From Deltaproteobacteria bacterium UBA2221 (lineage in GTDB: Bacteria > Desulfobacterota > Syntrophorhabdia > Syntrophorhabdales > WCHB1-27), in the NCBI GenBank assembly GCA_002328485.1, contig DCUF01000015.1:1-9620 (forward strand): a DNA stretch of 9,620 bases, read 5' to 3'. Position numbers and translations under genes: made by a program. The notes under the pieces were generated by a model. That model had not been told where the DNA came from, searched no databases, and saw nothing but the letters and a program-made list of their open reading frames with translations. Shown here one piece after another: positions 1 to 7,624 of this stretch (its first letter is position 1; each line of letters begins with the position of its first letter).

Positions 1-440
1 AATTATTTTTGAGAAAGGGTTTAGATGCATGAAATGGGCTGCGGTGATGGGGCCATGCAGATTCTCAGCGCGATTGTAGACAGCCTCGCAGGGATCAACC
101 CGGTCTGAGACATGCAGGAATCTGTTGTGGAGGATACCGGCTAAAGAGACAGTCTCGCGGGATATAAAATCAACGGGAATGTATAGGCAGTGGTTATCTT
201 CCCTTTACCGATGCCCTCAGAAAGGCGGTACAAGGCCTGTGGAGGGGGGCGAGAAGTGGCCAAGAGCTGGGCCTCCCGAAGAAGGTACGCAGGCGTGTCC
301 TCTCCCATATCGGACGTAATTCCCATAGCAAGGGCCGGACGCAAAAGGGCGGTTTCAGGGGGACCATCATCAATGATTTCTGCAACATATAGCTTTGGTA
401 GGGGGGTAACGAATACTTATTCAAAAAAGGTGCTATGGTG
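1..440. other. Gene-poor, apparently degraded stretch
   Basis: No intact recognisable gene lies here. The minus strand has an open frame from a stop near 421 down to a TAG at 141-143, about 93 codons, whose translation looks protein-like (for example ALAMGITSDMGEDTPAYLL), but I do not recognise the family. Its first ATG is at 344, so an older start may be missing. A second minus-strand frame runs open from about 190 to the left edge of the window, offset from the first, which would fit a frameshifted remnant. On the plus strand a 27-codon frame (25-108, starting MHEMGCGDGAMQILS) is preceded directly by an in-frame TAG. Which strand was once coding is undecided. Confidence 0.3.
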
Positions 441-470
441 TTGACAAAAATATGGGTATACCATTAAAAT
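441..470 (+). promoter_or_regulatory. Sigma70-type promoter for the reductase-rhodanese gene
   Basis: A perfect -35 hexamer TTGACA lies at 441-446 and a -10 TAAAAT at 465-470, separated by 18 bases. Transcription would begin near 477-480, leaving a leader of about 60 bases before the GTG start at 539. It is the best promoter match I found in the window. The hexamers are seen directly; activity is inferred. Confidence 0.7.
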
Positions 471-480
471 GGGGACCCCA
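455..480. promoter_or_regulatory. Candidate repressor operator: two G/C-tract dyads
   Basis: Two perfect palindromic elements flank the -10 box. GGTATACC lies at 455-462 inside the spacer and TGGGGACCCCA at 470-480 over the predicted transcription start. Sites in these places would block RNA polymerase when bound. G-tract dyads with TACC/GGTA are the kind of site used by the CsoR/CstR/RcnR repressor family, and CstR is known to sense persulfides and control rhodanese genes. That assignment is inference, and no regulator gene lies nearby. CATTAAAAT at 462-470 recurs at 518-526. Confidence 0.4.
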
Positions 481-538
481 AAATGGGCAGGCTGTATAAG
501 ATCGTGAGTATTTGTCACATTAAAATAGGGAGGGATCA

Positions 539-2239
<1,701 letters not shown>

Positions 2240-2323
2240 AATGCAAATTGTGTCACACGTCCCTTTGGTAAGGGGATCAACTCCCGTGCCCTTAAACCTG
2301 GTTGATCAGTTTATCCGTATCCT

Positions 2324-2463
2324 TCAGGTCATGATGGTGTGAACGGTAGCTGCCTCAAAGGACAGAACGACCCGAGAGCCGTCGAAGGGCTTCAACTCGA
2401 AGAGAGATTTTTGTGGAATAAGCGATTTGAAAACGGTCTTTCCCACGTGGACGTGAGGCTCAG
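2324..2463 (-). pseudogene. C-terminal remnant of an ABC transporter ATPase (TOBE-like tail)
   Basis: Reading the minus strand from about 2463 to the TGA at 2324-2326 gives about 45 codons that look like the tail of a molybdate/tungstate-type ABC ATPase: EPHVHVGKTVFKSLIP, then LKPFDGSRVVLSFEAATVHTI and the stop. The pattern of a basic strand, a 'pGdrVwlsF' strand and a final 'avHvi' is typical of the TOBE-like domain ending these ATPases. The nucleotide-binding domain is absent, because the frame meets the left end of an IS200/IS605-like element just upstream. The family is assigned by pattern recognition only; the substrate is not determinable. Confidence 0.55.
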
Positions 2464-2472
2464 AATAAGAAC

Positions 2473-2510
2473 CTCTCGAACTTGAGAGTTCCCTGTAGCT
2501 TGCTACAGGG
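2473..2510. repeat. Hairpins at the left end of an IS200/IS605-like element
   Basis: CCCTGTAGC at 2491-2499 and GCTACAGGG at 2502-2510 form a perfect 9-bp stem with a TT loop. Just before it, CTCTC (2473-2477) and GAGAG (2484-2488) can form a second, weaker stem. Subterminal hairpins about 20-50 bases upstream of tnpA are the structures recognised by Y1 transposases in this family, and in IS200 such a hairpin also blocks incoming transcription. The position 22 bases before the tnpA fragment fits. The hairpins are seen directly; their role is inferred. Confidence 0.65.
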
Positions 2511-2531
2511 GCAGGTTGTTATACTGACAGG

Positions 2532-2636
2532 GTGAATCCTGAAAGCACCGTTAGAAAAGGGCACCATTGTGCGTGGCAGATTCATTACCACATCGTCTTC
2601 CCGGTCAAGTACAGAAAATCGCTTCTTGACGAGGTT
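2532..2636 (+). pseudogene. tnpA: IS200/IS605-family Y1 transposase, N-terminal fragment
   Basis: From the GTG at 2532 about 35 codons read as the start of a Y1 (HUH) transposase: HHCAWQIHYHIVFPVKYRK followed by SLLDEV. This resembles the usual 'h.vy.l.yHiVf.tKYRrkvl' opening of the family. The similarity stops near 2636, where the frame runs antisense through an istA fragment. The HUH metal-binding motif and catalytic tyrosine lie further on in the family and are absent, so the gene is dead. Full-length members are about 130-150 residues. Confidence 0.8.
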
Positions 2637-3058
2637 CGAGTAGGTCGTTTCAAGACCCAGTCTTGTCAACTTGCTATGGATCTTTGTGAGGGTAAGGCGC
2701 TCATTCTCTATCCATCCTTTGATCTCCTCCTTATGAGGAAGGAACACCTGGCCCTTGGAAGGGGTAGGACCGGGGAGGCGGGCATTAATTTCTATGAGAA
2801 CCTGGGCGGCGATCTTCTCAAGATCGCAGGGACCTTCCACGGTAAAGCCTTTCTTGTATGCGAGGCGGACATACTTCTTCGCCGTGTTCCGGCCCATGCC
2901 CGTTGCCCGGGCAAGGGACCTGATTGCATCGCCTCTCTGGCATCCTTTTAAAACATCCACAATATCGACCACCATGTACTCCTTTCGTGCCATATCGGTC
3001 CTCCTGATCAGTTATTTACCGAGAAGGAGAGTATGGCCCAACCTTGCCGGATGGCGCA

Positions 3059-3120
3059 CTCTTGTGGGGTGGGTCCGAGATCTTGAAAAAACAGGCTCTT
3101 AGGGGGTCACGTATCTTGAA
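3059..3120. repeat. Imperfect direct repeats upstream of istA
   Basis: CTCTT followed by a G-rich stretch and ATCTTGAA occurs at 3059-3087 and again at 3096-3120, with 37 bases between repeat starts. IS21-family elements carry multiple terminal and subterminal repeats as transposase binding sites outside istA, so this is probably the surviving end of that element. The exact tip is not identifiable. The downstream boundary must lie before about 3131, where ABC ATPase-like sequence begins. Confidence 0.5.
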
Positions 3121-3130
3121 GAATCACAAT

Positions 3131-3410
3131 TTAAGGATCGTGTTGCCTGACAATGAGAATAACATCCGCAAAATTGCCATTCCTCCCGATGACGTATACA
3201 TTTCGAATGTGAGACCCCCGGGCCCACCCCGAATTGCTTTATTGGAAGGGTGGAGGAAATTATTCGTAGGGGTTCTGCCGTGAGAGTCAGGGTTTCCATC
3301 GGGAAGACCGACCTCCTGGCTGAGATGCCGGGGATGCTTTCGAGGAGATAGCCGCAGAGAAGGGGGCAGGGGTACACGTGGTGATCAAGCTGCGTCGGTT
3401 GCGTCCATAA
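3131..3410 (+). pseudogene. Frameshifted C-terminal TOBE region of a second ABC transporter ATPase
   Basis: Three reading frames in succession reconstruct one ABC ATPase tail. The first (3131 to about 3250) gives KIAIPPDDVYISNVRPPGP, like the linker strand 'AI.PeDv.iS' that opens such TOBE domains. The second (about 3251-3320) gives VEEIIRRGSAVRVRVSIGK then TDLLAEMPG. The third (about 3322-3410) gives AFEEIAAEKGAGVHVVIKLR then RLRP and TAA at 3408-3410. The second shift looks like loss of one G in the run near 3328-3335. The nucleotide-binding domain is missing; an IS21 end lies where it should be. A molybdate/tungstate-type transporter is my best guess, by family pattern only. Confidence 0.6.
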
Positions 3411-3444
3411 AATCTTAAACGTCATTTCGCATCCGCCGGTAGCG

Positions 3445-4050
3445 TTGGTGACCATTATTCATCGCATCAGGCGTTTCAGGAAAAAGAACGGAATACGATG
3501 CAAACAGGTCAAGAAGTTCAAGGCAACGACGAATTGGGCGCATCCACTTCCCGTGGCGGAGAACCTCCTGAAGCAGAAGTTCGAGGCTCTCGCGCCGAAC
3601 GAGATCTGGATGAGCGATATTACCTACATCCCAACCGATGAGGGCTGGCTCTACTGCGCCGCTCATAAGGATCTTTTTCACGGGGATATCGTCCGCTATG
3701 CCCTCGGTGCCCGCATGACGAAGAGCCTGGTTGCCAGGTCCCTCGCCCGTGCCGTGGCAGTCAAGCATCCCCCAAAGGGCCTTATCCATCATTCAGACAG
3801 GGGGAGCCAGTACTGCAGCCCGAAGTACCGAAAACTCCTTACTCTCTTGGGGATGGTGGCCTCCATGAGCAGAAAAGGTAACTGCTACGACAATGCCCCC
3901 ATGGAAAGCTTCTGGGGTACCCCCCCAAGAATAAGTTGGTCTTTACGAATGCTTTTACCGTCTTTTCTACAATACCCTCGCGCTCGTAATACTGAATGTG
4001 ATTTGCTTCTAACCGGTTTCGCATTTTGCCACCGAAAGTGCCGGCAATGA
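3445..4050 (+). pseudogene. IS3-family transposase OrfB, fragment truncated at both ends
   Basis: The frame encodes an IS3-group DDE integrase from the region before the core (FKATTNWAHPLPVAENLL) onward. All three catalytic residues are visible when numbered from 3445: Asp58 in WMSDITYIPT, Asp118 in IHHSDRGSQY and Glu154 in NAPMESFWG. The N-terminal ~70 residues and upstream orfA are missing. After MESFWGT a run of seven C (3920-3926) shifts the frame; in the shifted frame the family-like KNKLV continues to about 3942. Beyond that the sequence is the antisense of the NifX-like gene, so residues after about 160 up to the stop at 4050 are not native. The element is non-functional. Confidence 0.85.
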
Positions 4051-4360
4051 CGGTCTTGCAGGATTCTTTCAGAAGAAGATTTATTACCCCAGAGCTGGAG
4101 TCGCGTCCGGTACTCTGACCTGGATTCTTAACGGATTTTACGAAAACGCCTTTTTCGTCAAATATCAGATAGTAGGGTGCTTTCCCTGCAATTGGGCTTA
4201 TCTCCGAAGTGACACCATCCCCGACCGCTGCGACGGCGATTCTATTTGATGATGTCGTGCTTTCCGGGTCTGAACTTGATGCAGTCGACAGACTGTGGGG
4301 AATTTGAAAAGCTGCGACGGCGAAAAACAGTAGCCAAGCGTACAGCAACGCTTTTATCAC
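3839..4360 (-). CDS. Exported NifX/NifB-type (dinitrogenase FeMo-cofactor biosynthesis-like) protein, C-terminus disrupted
   Basis: The GTG at 4358-4360 has a strong ribosome site (AAAGGAGGG, complement of 4366-4374). Residues 1-26 look like a signal peptide (MIKALLYAWLLFFAVAAF, then small residues), so the product should cross the membrane. Residues 40-140 match the NifX/NifB C-terminal domain fold: RIAVAAVGDGVTSEISPIAG, then APYYLIFD, an NPG turn, a helix ending in CKTVIAGTFG, and IQYYEREGIVEKTV. This domain binds iron-molybdenum cofactor precursors or Fe-S units in Nif proteins; exported versions are of unknown role. The native gene ends near 3942, and the last ~32 residues are antisense of the IS3 fragment, so only a short end is replaced. 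The core fold may survive. It follows the polyferredoxin gene by 100 bases and is probably its partner. Confidence 0.72.
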   Translation of the reverse strand: MIKALLYAWLLFFAVAAFQIPHSLSTASSSDPESTTSSNRIAVAAVGDGVTSEISPIAGKAPYYLIFDEKGVFVKSVKNPGQSTGRDSSSGVINLLLKESCKTVIAGTFGGKMRNRLEANHIQYYEREGIVEKTVKAFVKTNLFLGGYPRSFPWGHCRSSYLFCSWRPPSPRE

Positions 4361-4460
4361 GGTGTCCCTCCTTTTTGGATAATATAAAATAGATAATAAG
4401 TGTTAAGCTGCCCATCGGTAGTTCTTCAGGAAGCACCTCCTTTTCAATGGTAGATGTGCA
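4361..4460 (-). other. Spacer with a strong Shine-Dalgarno lacking an obvious gene
   Basis: On the minus strand AAAAGGAGGTG (complement of 4434-4444) is an excellent ribosome site just after the polyferredoxin stop. No normal start codon sits 5-10 bases downstream. A GTG overlaps the site itself, and an ATG lies about 20 bases further on, opening a frame that overlaps the NifX-like gene in another phase. It may be a relic of a lost small gene or a leader. Confidence 0.3.
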
Positions 4461-5651
4461 TCATTTCTTAAAGATAGATCCATATCTAATCGCATCCGTG
4501 GGGCATACCTTCAGGCAGCGCGCACAACTGAAACAATCTGCGGGGAACTTTTTTCCATAAACTCGGTCTTTTGCAGCGTCCGAAGGACATGCCCTCATGC
4601 AGGCGCCGCATTTAGTGCAGACGTCCCTATTAATACGCATGCGTGTTATGCTAAGGCGTTCAAATACCCAGGAAATTAGGCCAAATGGGCAGATAATCTG
4701 ACAAAAAGGACGGTACACAAAAAACGATCCAACGACGGCACCGATGACTGTCATAACGATTCCAATGGTTTCAAAATGCAAATTAAACAAATTAAATGGA
4801 TTGATGTAATGGTAAATAACGAATCCTTTACGTTCCCCGACAAAACCGAAAAGCAACAGGAACATCAGGACGAAAAGTATTGCCCGGATTGTGTTGGTCA
4901 GGACAAACGGCAATTTGCACCGTTTGAGTTTTCTCAAACCAGGAATGCTATAGATCAGTTCCTGAAGGGCCCCAAAAGGGCAGGCCCAACCGCAAACCAT
5001 TTTATTGCCGATAACGGCGAGCCCAAGAAAAAATATGAAGGCTATCACTTTGGCTAGTGGATCAGGATAAAGCCCTACCACTGATTTGAATACCTTTACG
5101 GCGCCCTCCATGGGATTAGGAGATTTTCCAAGATAGAATCCAGCGACAGCAACAGAAAATAGCAAGACTACAACGTATGGAAATCGGGGATACCAACTAG
5201 TTTTTTGTTTGATATCAGAGACGTCAGGTCGCCCAAGCATGTTGAGGTAGACAAAGCCTACGAGCACCAAGGCGAAGAAAGTGTAGTATTTTTCTGTAGC
5301 ATCGACATGTGAACGGAGGTGGCCGACCACGTGGGAAAGCTGGTCATCAGTTATGCTCAGTTCTGCGAGCGGTTTGGCCTTGGGTGCATCGAGGGGGAGA
5401 TTTAATTCACGGGCAAGCGCCTTCCCGGTGACCCCCAGTTGGGGGGCGATCTCTCGTATAGACATATCAGTGCTCAGGTTGATCTTGCCATTTTGGCGTG
5501 ATTCCGGATTTATCACAAAGCCCGTTACAACGATAACCAGGCTCATAGCAATTGTTAGGAGCAAAATAATCCGTTGTCTGAAGGACAGCAACAAGAACCA
5601 CCGATATGTTTTCACAAAGTTCCCCCGACTGTCTTTTTTAAAACGACCCAA
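4461..5651 (-). CDS. Membrane polyferredoxin of the NapH/NosR/CcoG type
   Basis: An electron-transfer membrane protein of up to 396 residues. About six membrane segments are visible near 27-47, 122-138, 158-175, 200-218, 250-272 and 294-314. Two CxxxCP motifs (C220-C224, C317-C321) follow membrane helices as in NapH and the C-terminal part of NosR. Two ferredoxin motifs close the protein (C345, C348, C351, C355 and C373, C376, C379, C383), each fit for a [4Fe-4S] cluster. Residues 62-100 form a soluble insert after the first helix (IREIAPQLGVTGKALARELN), of a type seen in anaerobe membrane proteins. The start is uncertain: TTG at 5649-5651 overlaps the upstream gene by 14 bases, whereas GTG at 5613-5615 (residue 13) has GGGGGA nearby and no overlap. 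Electrons probably pass between the quinone or cytoplasmic pool and an outside partner; the NifX-like neighbour is a candidate. Confidence 0.88.
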   Translation of the reverse strand: MGRFKKDSRGNFVKTYRWFLLLSFRQRIILLLTIAMSLVIVVTGFVINPESRQNGKINLSTDMSIREIAPQLGVTGKALARELNLPLDAPKAKPLAELSITDDQLSHVVGHLRSHVDATEKYYTFFALVLVGFVYLNMLGRPDVSDIKQKTSWYPRFPYVVVLLFSVAVAGFYLGKSPNPMEGAVKVFKSVVGLYPDPLAKVIAFIFFLGLAVIGNKMVCGWACPFGALQELIYSIPGLRKLKRCKLPFVLTNTIRAILFVLMFLLLFGFVGERKGFVIYHYINPFNLFNLHFETIGIVMTVIGAVVGSFFVYRPFCQIICPFGLISWVFERLSITRMRINRDVCTKCGACMRACPSDAAKDRVYGKKFPADCFSCARCLKVCPTDAIRYGSIFKK

Positions 5652-5955
5652 GGGCCGACCATTGCGCAGACAAGGGGGCCGGCTCTCGCTCTTTCACTGG
5701 ATGAAGAGATCGGGCAAACGCGTCTTCAGGGTATACAGACCCTTTCATAGGGTGAGCGAAAGGGTCATAGATGTGTTCAGGCAGAACAACCGGTTCTTTA
5801 AACAGAATAGCGGGGTTCACTAACGGCTTAACAAGGTCGCCTACCTCTTCTTCGCTCTTTCCTCTGAAACAGAGGTAGTAGTGTCTGCCGCGATAAACTG
5901 CGCATTCCCTGCATTGCTTGCCCGAAAAAGGACAGATCATTTTTACTTTAGCCAC
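5638..5955 (-). CDS. Small four-cysteine protein of unknown function
   Basis: A 105-residue soluble protein. Its only striking part is the N-terminus, CPFSGKQCRECAVYRGRHYY followed by LCF, with Cys8, Cys15, Cys18 and Cys29 spaced C-x6-C-x2-C-x10-C. That pattern could hold a metal or an Fe-S cluster. The rest is low in cysteine and rich in proline and acidic residues, with no domain I can name. The GTG at 5953-5955 is preceded by GGAGGT (complement of 5963-5968). Its stop overlaps the annotated polyferredoxin start, so the two are probably translated together and the protein may be an accessory or cluster donor for it. It lies 167 bases after the ABC permease gene; that gap has no convincing terminator, so it could belong to the same operon. 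Confidence 0.7.
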   Translation of the reverse strand: MAKVKMICPFSGKQCRECAVYRGRHYYLCFRGKSEEEVGDLVKPLVNPAILFKEPVVLPEHIYDPFAHPMKGSVYPEDAFARSLHPVKEREPAPLSAQWSALGSF

Positions 5956-6122
5956 AACTAGTACCTCCGATTAGTGAGCGTTTTATTGTTGGTCATGCAA
6001 CGCGGCCATTTGCCAACGTAAACCCAAGAAGCGACCATATAAACTCGACCACAGTTTTCTGTTTTTGACCCGCCCACACACTTTGTATTCTTCTTGGAGG
6101 AAGCGGCATCCGGATGCAACTG

Positions 6123-6908
6123 CTAAGCATTCCATTTCCTCCAGAAGAGCGTCACGAGGAAGATGATCGTGCTGACGAGGATGATCAGTGGTCCGGCAGG
6201 AAAAGGAAAGACCTTAGAAATGATTATGCCCAGAACGGAAGATGCCCCACCGATTCCCAATGCCGTTCCAGCATATTGCCCGAGGCCGTGACTGGCGTTC
6301 CTGGCAGCAGCAGCAGGTATCGCCACAAGCGCAGCCGTGAGCAGACCGCCAACCATCTTGACCCCTAACGCTACGATAACTGCGATCAGGACAAGATAGA
6401 TGAGGTTATATTTTCTGACGTTAATCCCCTCCACGCGGGCAAGGTCTTCGGCAACCGTCGCGAGGACCAAGGGCCTAAAGATGTGTCTTATTATGAGGAG
6501 AAGGGCAACCGAAAGTGCGACCGAGGCAATGGTTTCCCGCAAGCTTACGTGGGAGATATCGCCTATAAGGGCCACTTCTGCCTGTTGCACAGGCAAAAAC
6601 ATGAAAGTCATTGCAACGCCGGAGGCAAAGACGATCGCTGTAAGCGCCTCCATGGGGAGCCGTGATTTTGCCTCCAACCACCATATGACAACGATGCCAA
6701 GGATGACAAAGGGAAATGCGGCCAACGAAACATTGAAGCCATAGAGTATGCCAAGGGCGACCCCTGGCAGGGTGAGATGCCCCAGGGGACCGGCAACGAG
6801 GGCCATTCTCCTGGTCAGCATCACAGCGCCGAGGTATGCGGACGCACAGCCGATGGAGATGCCCGTCAGGAGACTAAAAAAAAGTTGCCAGTTCATTAGA
6901 TCAGTCAT
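6123..6908 (-). CDS. Zinc/manganese/iron ABC transporter permease (ABC-3 family)
   Basis: An inner-membrane permease of the ZnuB/MntB type, 261 residues from the ATG at 6906-6908. That start overlaps the end of the ATPase gene by 8 bases, the usual coupling arrangement; the frame stays open further upstream, but that would lie inside the ATPase gene. A second ATG at 6894-6896 is also possible. Hydrophobic helices fill most of the protein. Family signatures include TRRMALVAGPLGHLTLPGVA near 32-51, the cytoplasmic loop ATVAEDLARVEGI at 150-162 that contacts the ATPase, and the GGLLTAALVAIPAAAAR stretch at 187-203. The transported ion (Zn, Mn or Fe) cannot be fixed from sequence; the Fe-S neighbours favour iron by context. 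No substrate-binding protein gene is adjacent. Confidence 0.9.
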   Translation of the reverse strand: MTDLMNWQLFFSLLTGISIGCASAYLGAVMLTRRMALVAGPLGHLTLPGVALGILYGFNVSLAAFPFVILGIVVIWWLEAKSRLPMEALTAIVFASGVAMTFMFLPVQQAEVALIGDISHVSLRETIASVALSVALLLIIRHIFRPLVLATVAEDLARVEGINVRKYNLIYLVLIAVIVALGVKMVGGLLTAALVAIPAAAARNASHGLGQYAGTALGIGGASSVLGIIISKVFPFPAGPLIILVSTIIFLVTLFWRKWNA

Positions 6909-7620
6909 GAGTATGCCGGTAATATTTGATCTCAGCCCCGTAGAGCTCCCGCAAGCTTTCGGGCGTAAGAACCTCATTCGGCGGTCCAAAGCATACCAGA
7001 TGCCGGTTGAGACACAGGACAGATGTAGAGAAACGATAGACTATACTCAAGTCGTGTGTCACGAGCAGCATAGTCAGGCCTCTTTCCCGTTGCAGCTTCT
7101 CGAGGAGGGCATAAACTGTTTCCTCGCCCGCTATATCAACGCCTGTTGTCGGTTCATCGAAGAGTAAGACATTGGGCTTTCCCAGGATACTCCAGGCGAT
7201 AAGCACCTTCTGAAATTGCCCCGAAGACAGGGCTCCCACCTGGCTGTCAAGCATAGCTCTTGGGAAATCCATCGACCCGATAACCTCATCTCTCGTATCT
7301 GCAGAATGCCCCTTAAGGTTGAAGAAATCCCTTACCGTCATGGGAATTTCTCTTATAAACGGCAGGCGTTGCGGGACATAGCCGACCTTAATGTGCCGGT
7401 TCCATTCAACGGTACCAGTATGGGGCAGAAGCCCGAGTAGAGATTTGAGGAGTACGGTTTTCCCGGCCCCATTTGGTCCGACGACCGTCAGCGACTCACC
7501 CTTCGCAACCGTAAAAGACAGATTGTCGATTATGGTCCTGTTAGCCAGTACTACCGTTAAGTTTTGAACTTTTAGGACGCAGTTCTGCCCTGGCTGGGCC
7601 TCTTTTGTGCCCGGTTGCAC
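6901..7620 (-). CDS. ATP-binding protein of the zinc/manganese/iron-type ABC transporter
   Basis: The cytoplasmic ATPase that powers the adjoining permease, 239 residues from the chosen start. Walker A GPNGAGKT is at 48-55, signature LSSGQ at 131-135, Walker B VLLFDE at 151-156 and the switch histidine at 189. The C-terminal tail HTHD is His-rich, as in several metal ABC ATPases. I choose GTG 7618-7620, which lies 4 bases after the stop of the scaffold gene and behind GGGGGGT. The open frame extends to 7722, but that would place 34 extra residues inside the scaffold gene. The family is ZnuC/MntA-like; substrate is unproven. Confidence 0.9.
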   Translation of the reverse strand: MQPGTKEAQPGQNCVLKVQNLTVVLANRTIIDNLSFTVAKGESLTVVGPNGAGKTVLLKSLLGLLPHTGTVEWNRHIKVGYVPQRLPFIREIPMTVRDFFNLKGHSADTRDEVIGSMDFPRAMLDSQVGALSSGQFQKVLIAWSILGKPNVLLFDEPTTGVDIAGEETVYALLEKLQRERGLTMLLVTHDLSIVYRFSTSVLCLNRHLVCFGPPNEVLTPESLRELYGAEIKYYRHTHD

Positions 7621-7624
7621 AGCC

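Larger units (their letters stand above)
2460..2993 (-). pseudogene. istA: IS21-family transposase IstA, N-terminal fragment in a chimeric frame
   Basis: The open frame codes 177 residues, but only the first ~120 (to about 2634) are IstA-like. They include a helix-turn-helix at residues 19-45 (GDAIRSLARATGMGRNTAKK) that in the family binds the element ends. Beyond LETTYSN the frame runs antisense through the IS200-like fragment, so residues from about 121 to the TGA at 2460-2462 are not native. Full IstA is about 400-500 residues with a DDE integrase core, all missing here, and no istB is present. The ATG at 2991-2993 has a strong AGGAGG just upstream, so a truncated DNA-binding peptide could still be made. 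Whether it has any effect is unknown. Confidence 0.78.
2464..3942. mobile_element. Composite of fragments from three insertion-sequence families
   Basis: The interval carries the left end and 5' part of an IS200/IS605-type tnpA (plus strand), the 5' part of an IS21-type istA (minus strand) with repeats upstream of it, and an internal part of an IS3-family orfB (plus strand). Between the last two lies a degraded ABC ATPase tail. None of the transposase genes is complete: each lacks a terminus or its catalytic motif, or is out of frame. Nothing here should be able to move by itself. The pieces abut with almost no spacer, which points to nested insertions followed by deletions. Confidence 0.8.

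Noticed and set aside
504..518. GTGA-N7-TCAC dyad resembling a CRP/FNR-type site
   Set aside because: The spacer is 7 bases instead of 6 and it lies downstream of the promoter, so the match is not good enough.
2275..2307. GATCAAC...GTTGATC inverted repeat after the reductase-rhodanese gene
   Set aside because: The 7-bp stem has a 19-base loop, is not GC-rich and lacks a T-tract, so a terminator call is not supported.
2532..2951. 139-codon plus-strand frame as a real protein
   Set aside because: Only its first ~35 codons resemble a Y1 transposase; the rest is antisense to the istA fragment.
6106..6117. Perfect 12-base palindrome GCATCCGGATGC after the ABC permease gene
   Set aside because: No T-tract or unpaired loop follows, so it is not a convincing terminator, and no operator family is evident.
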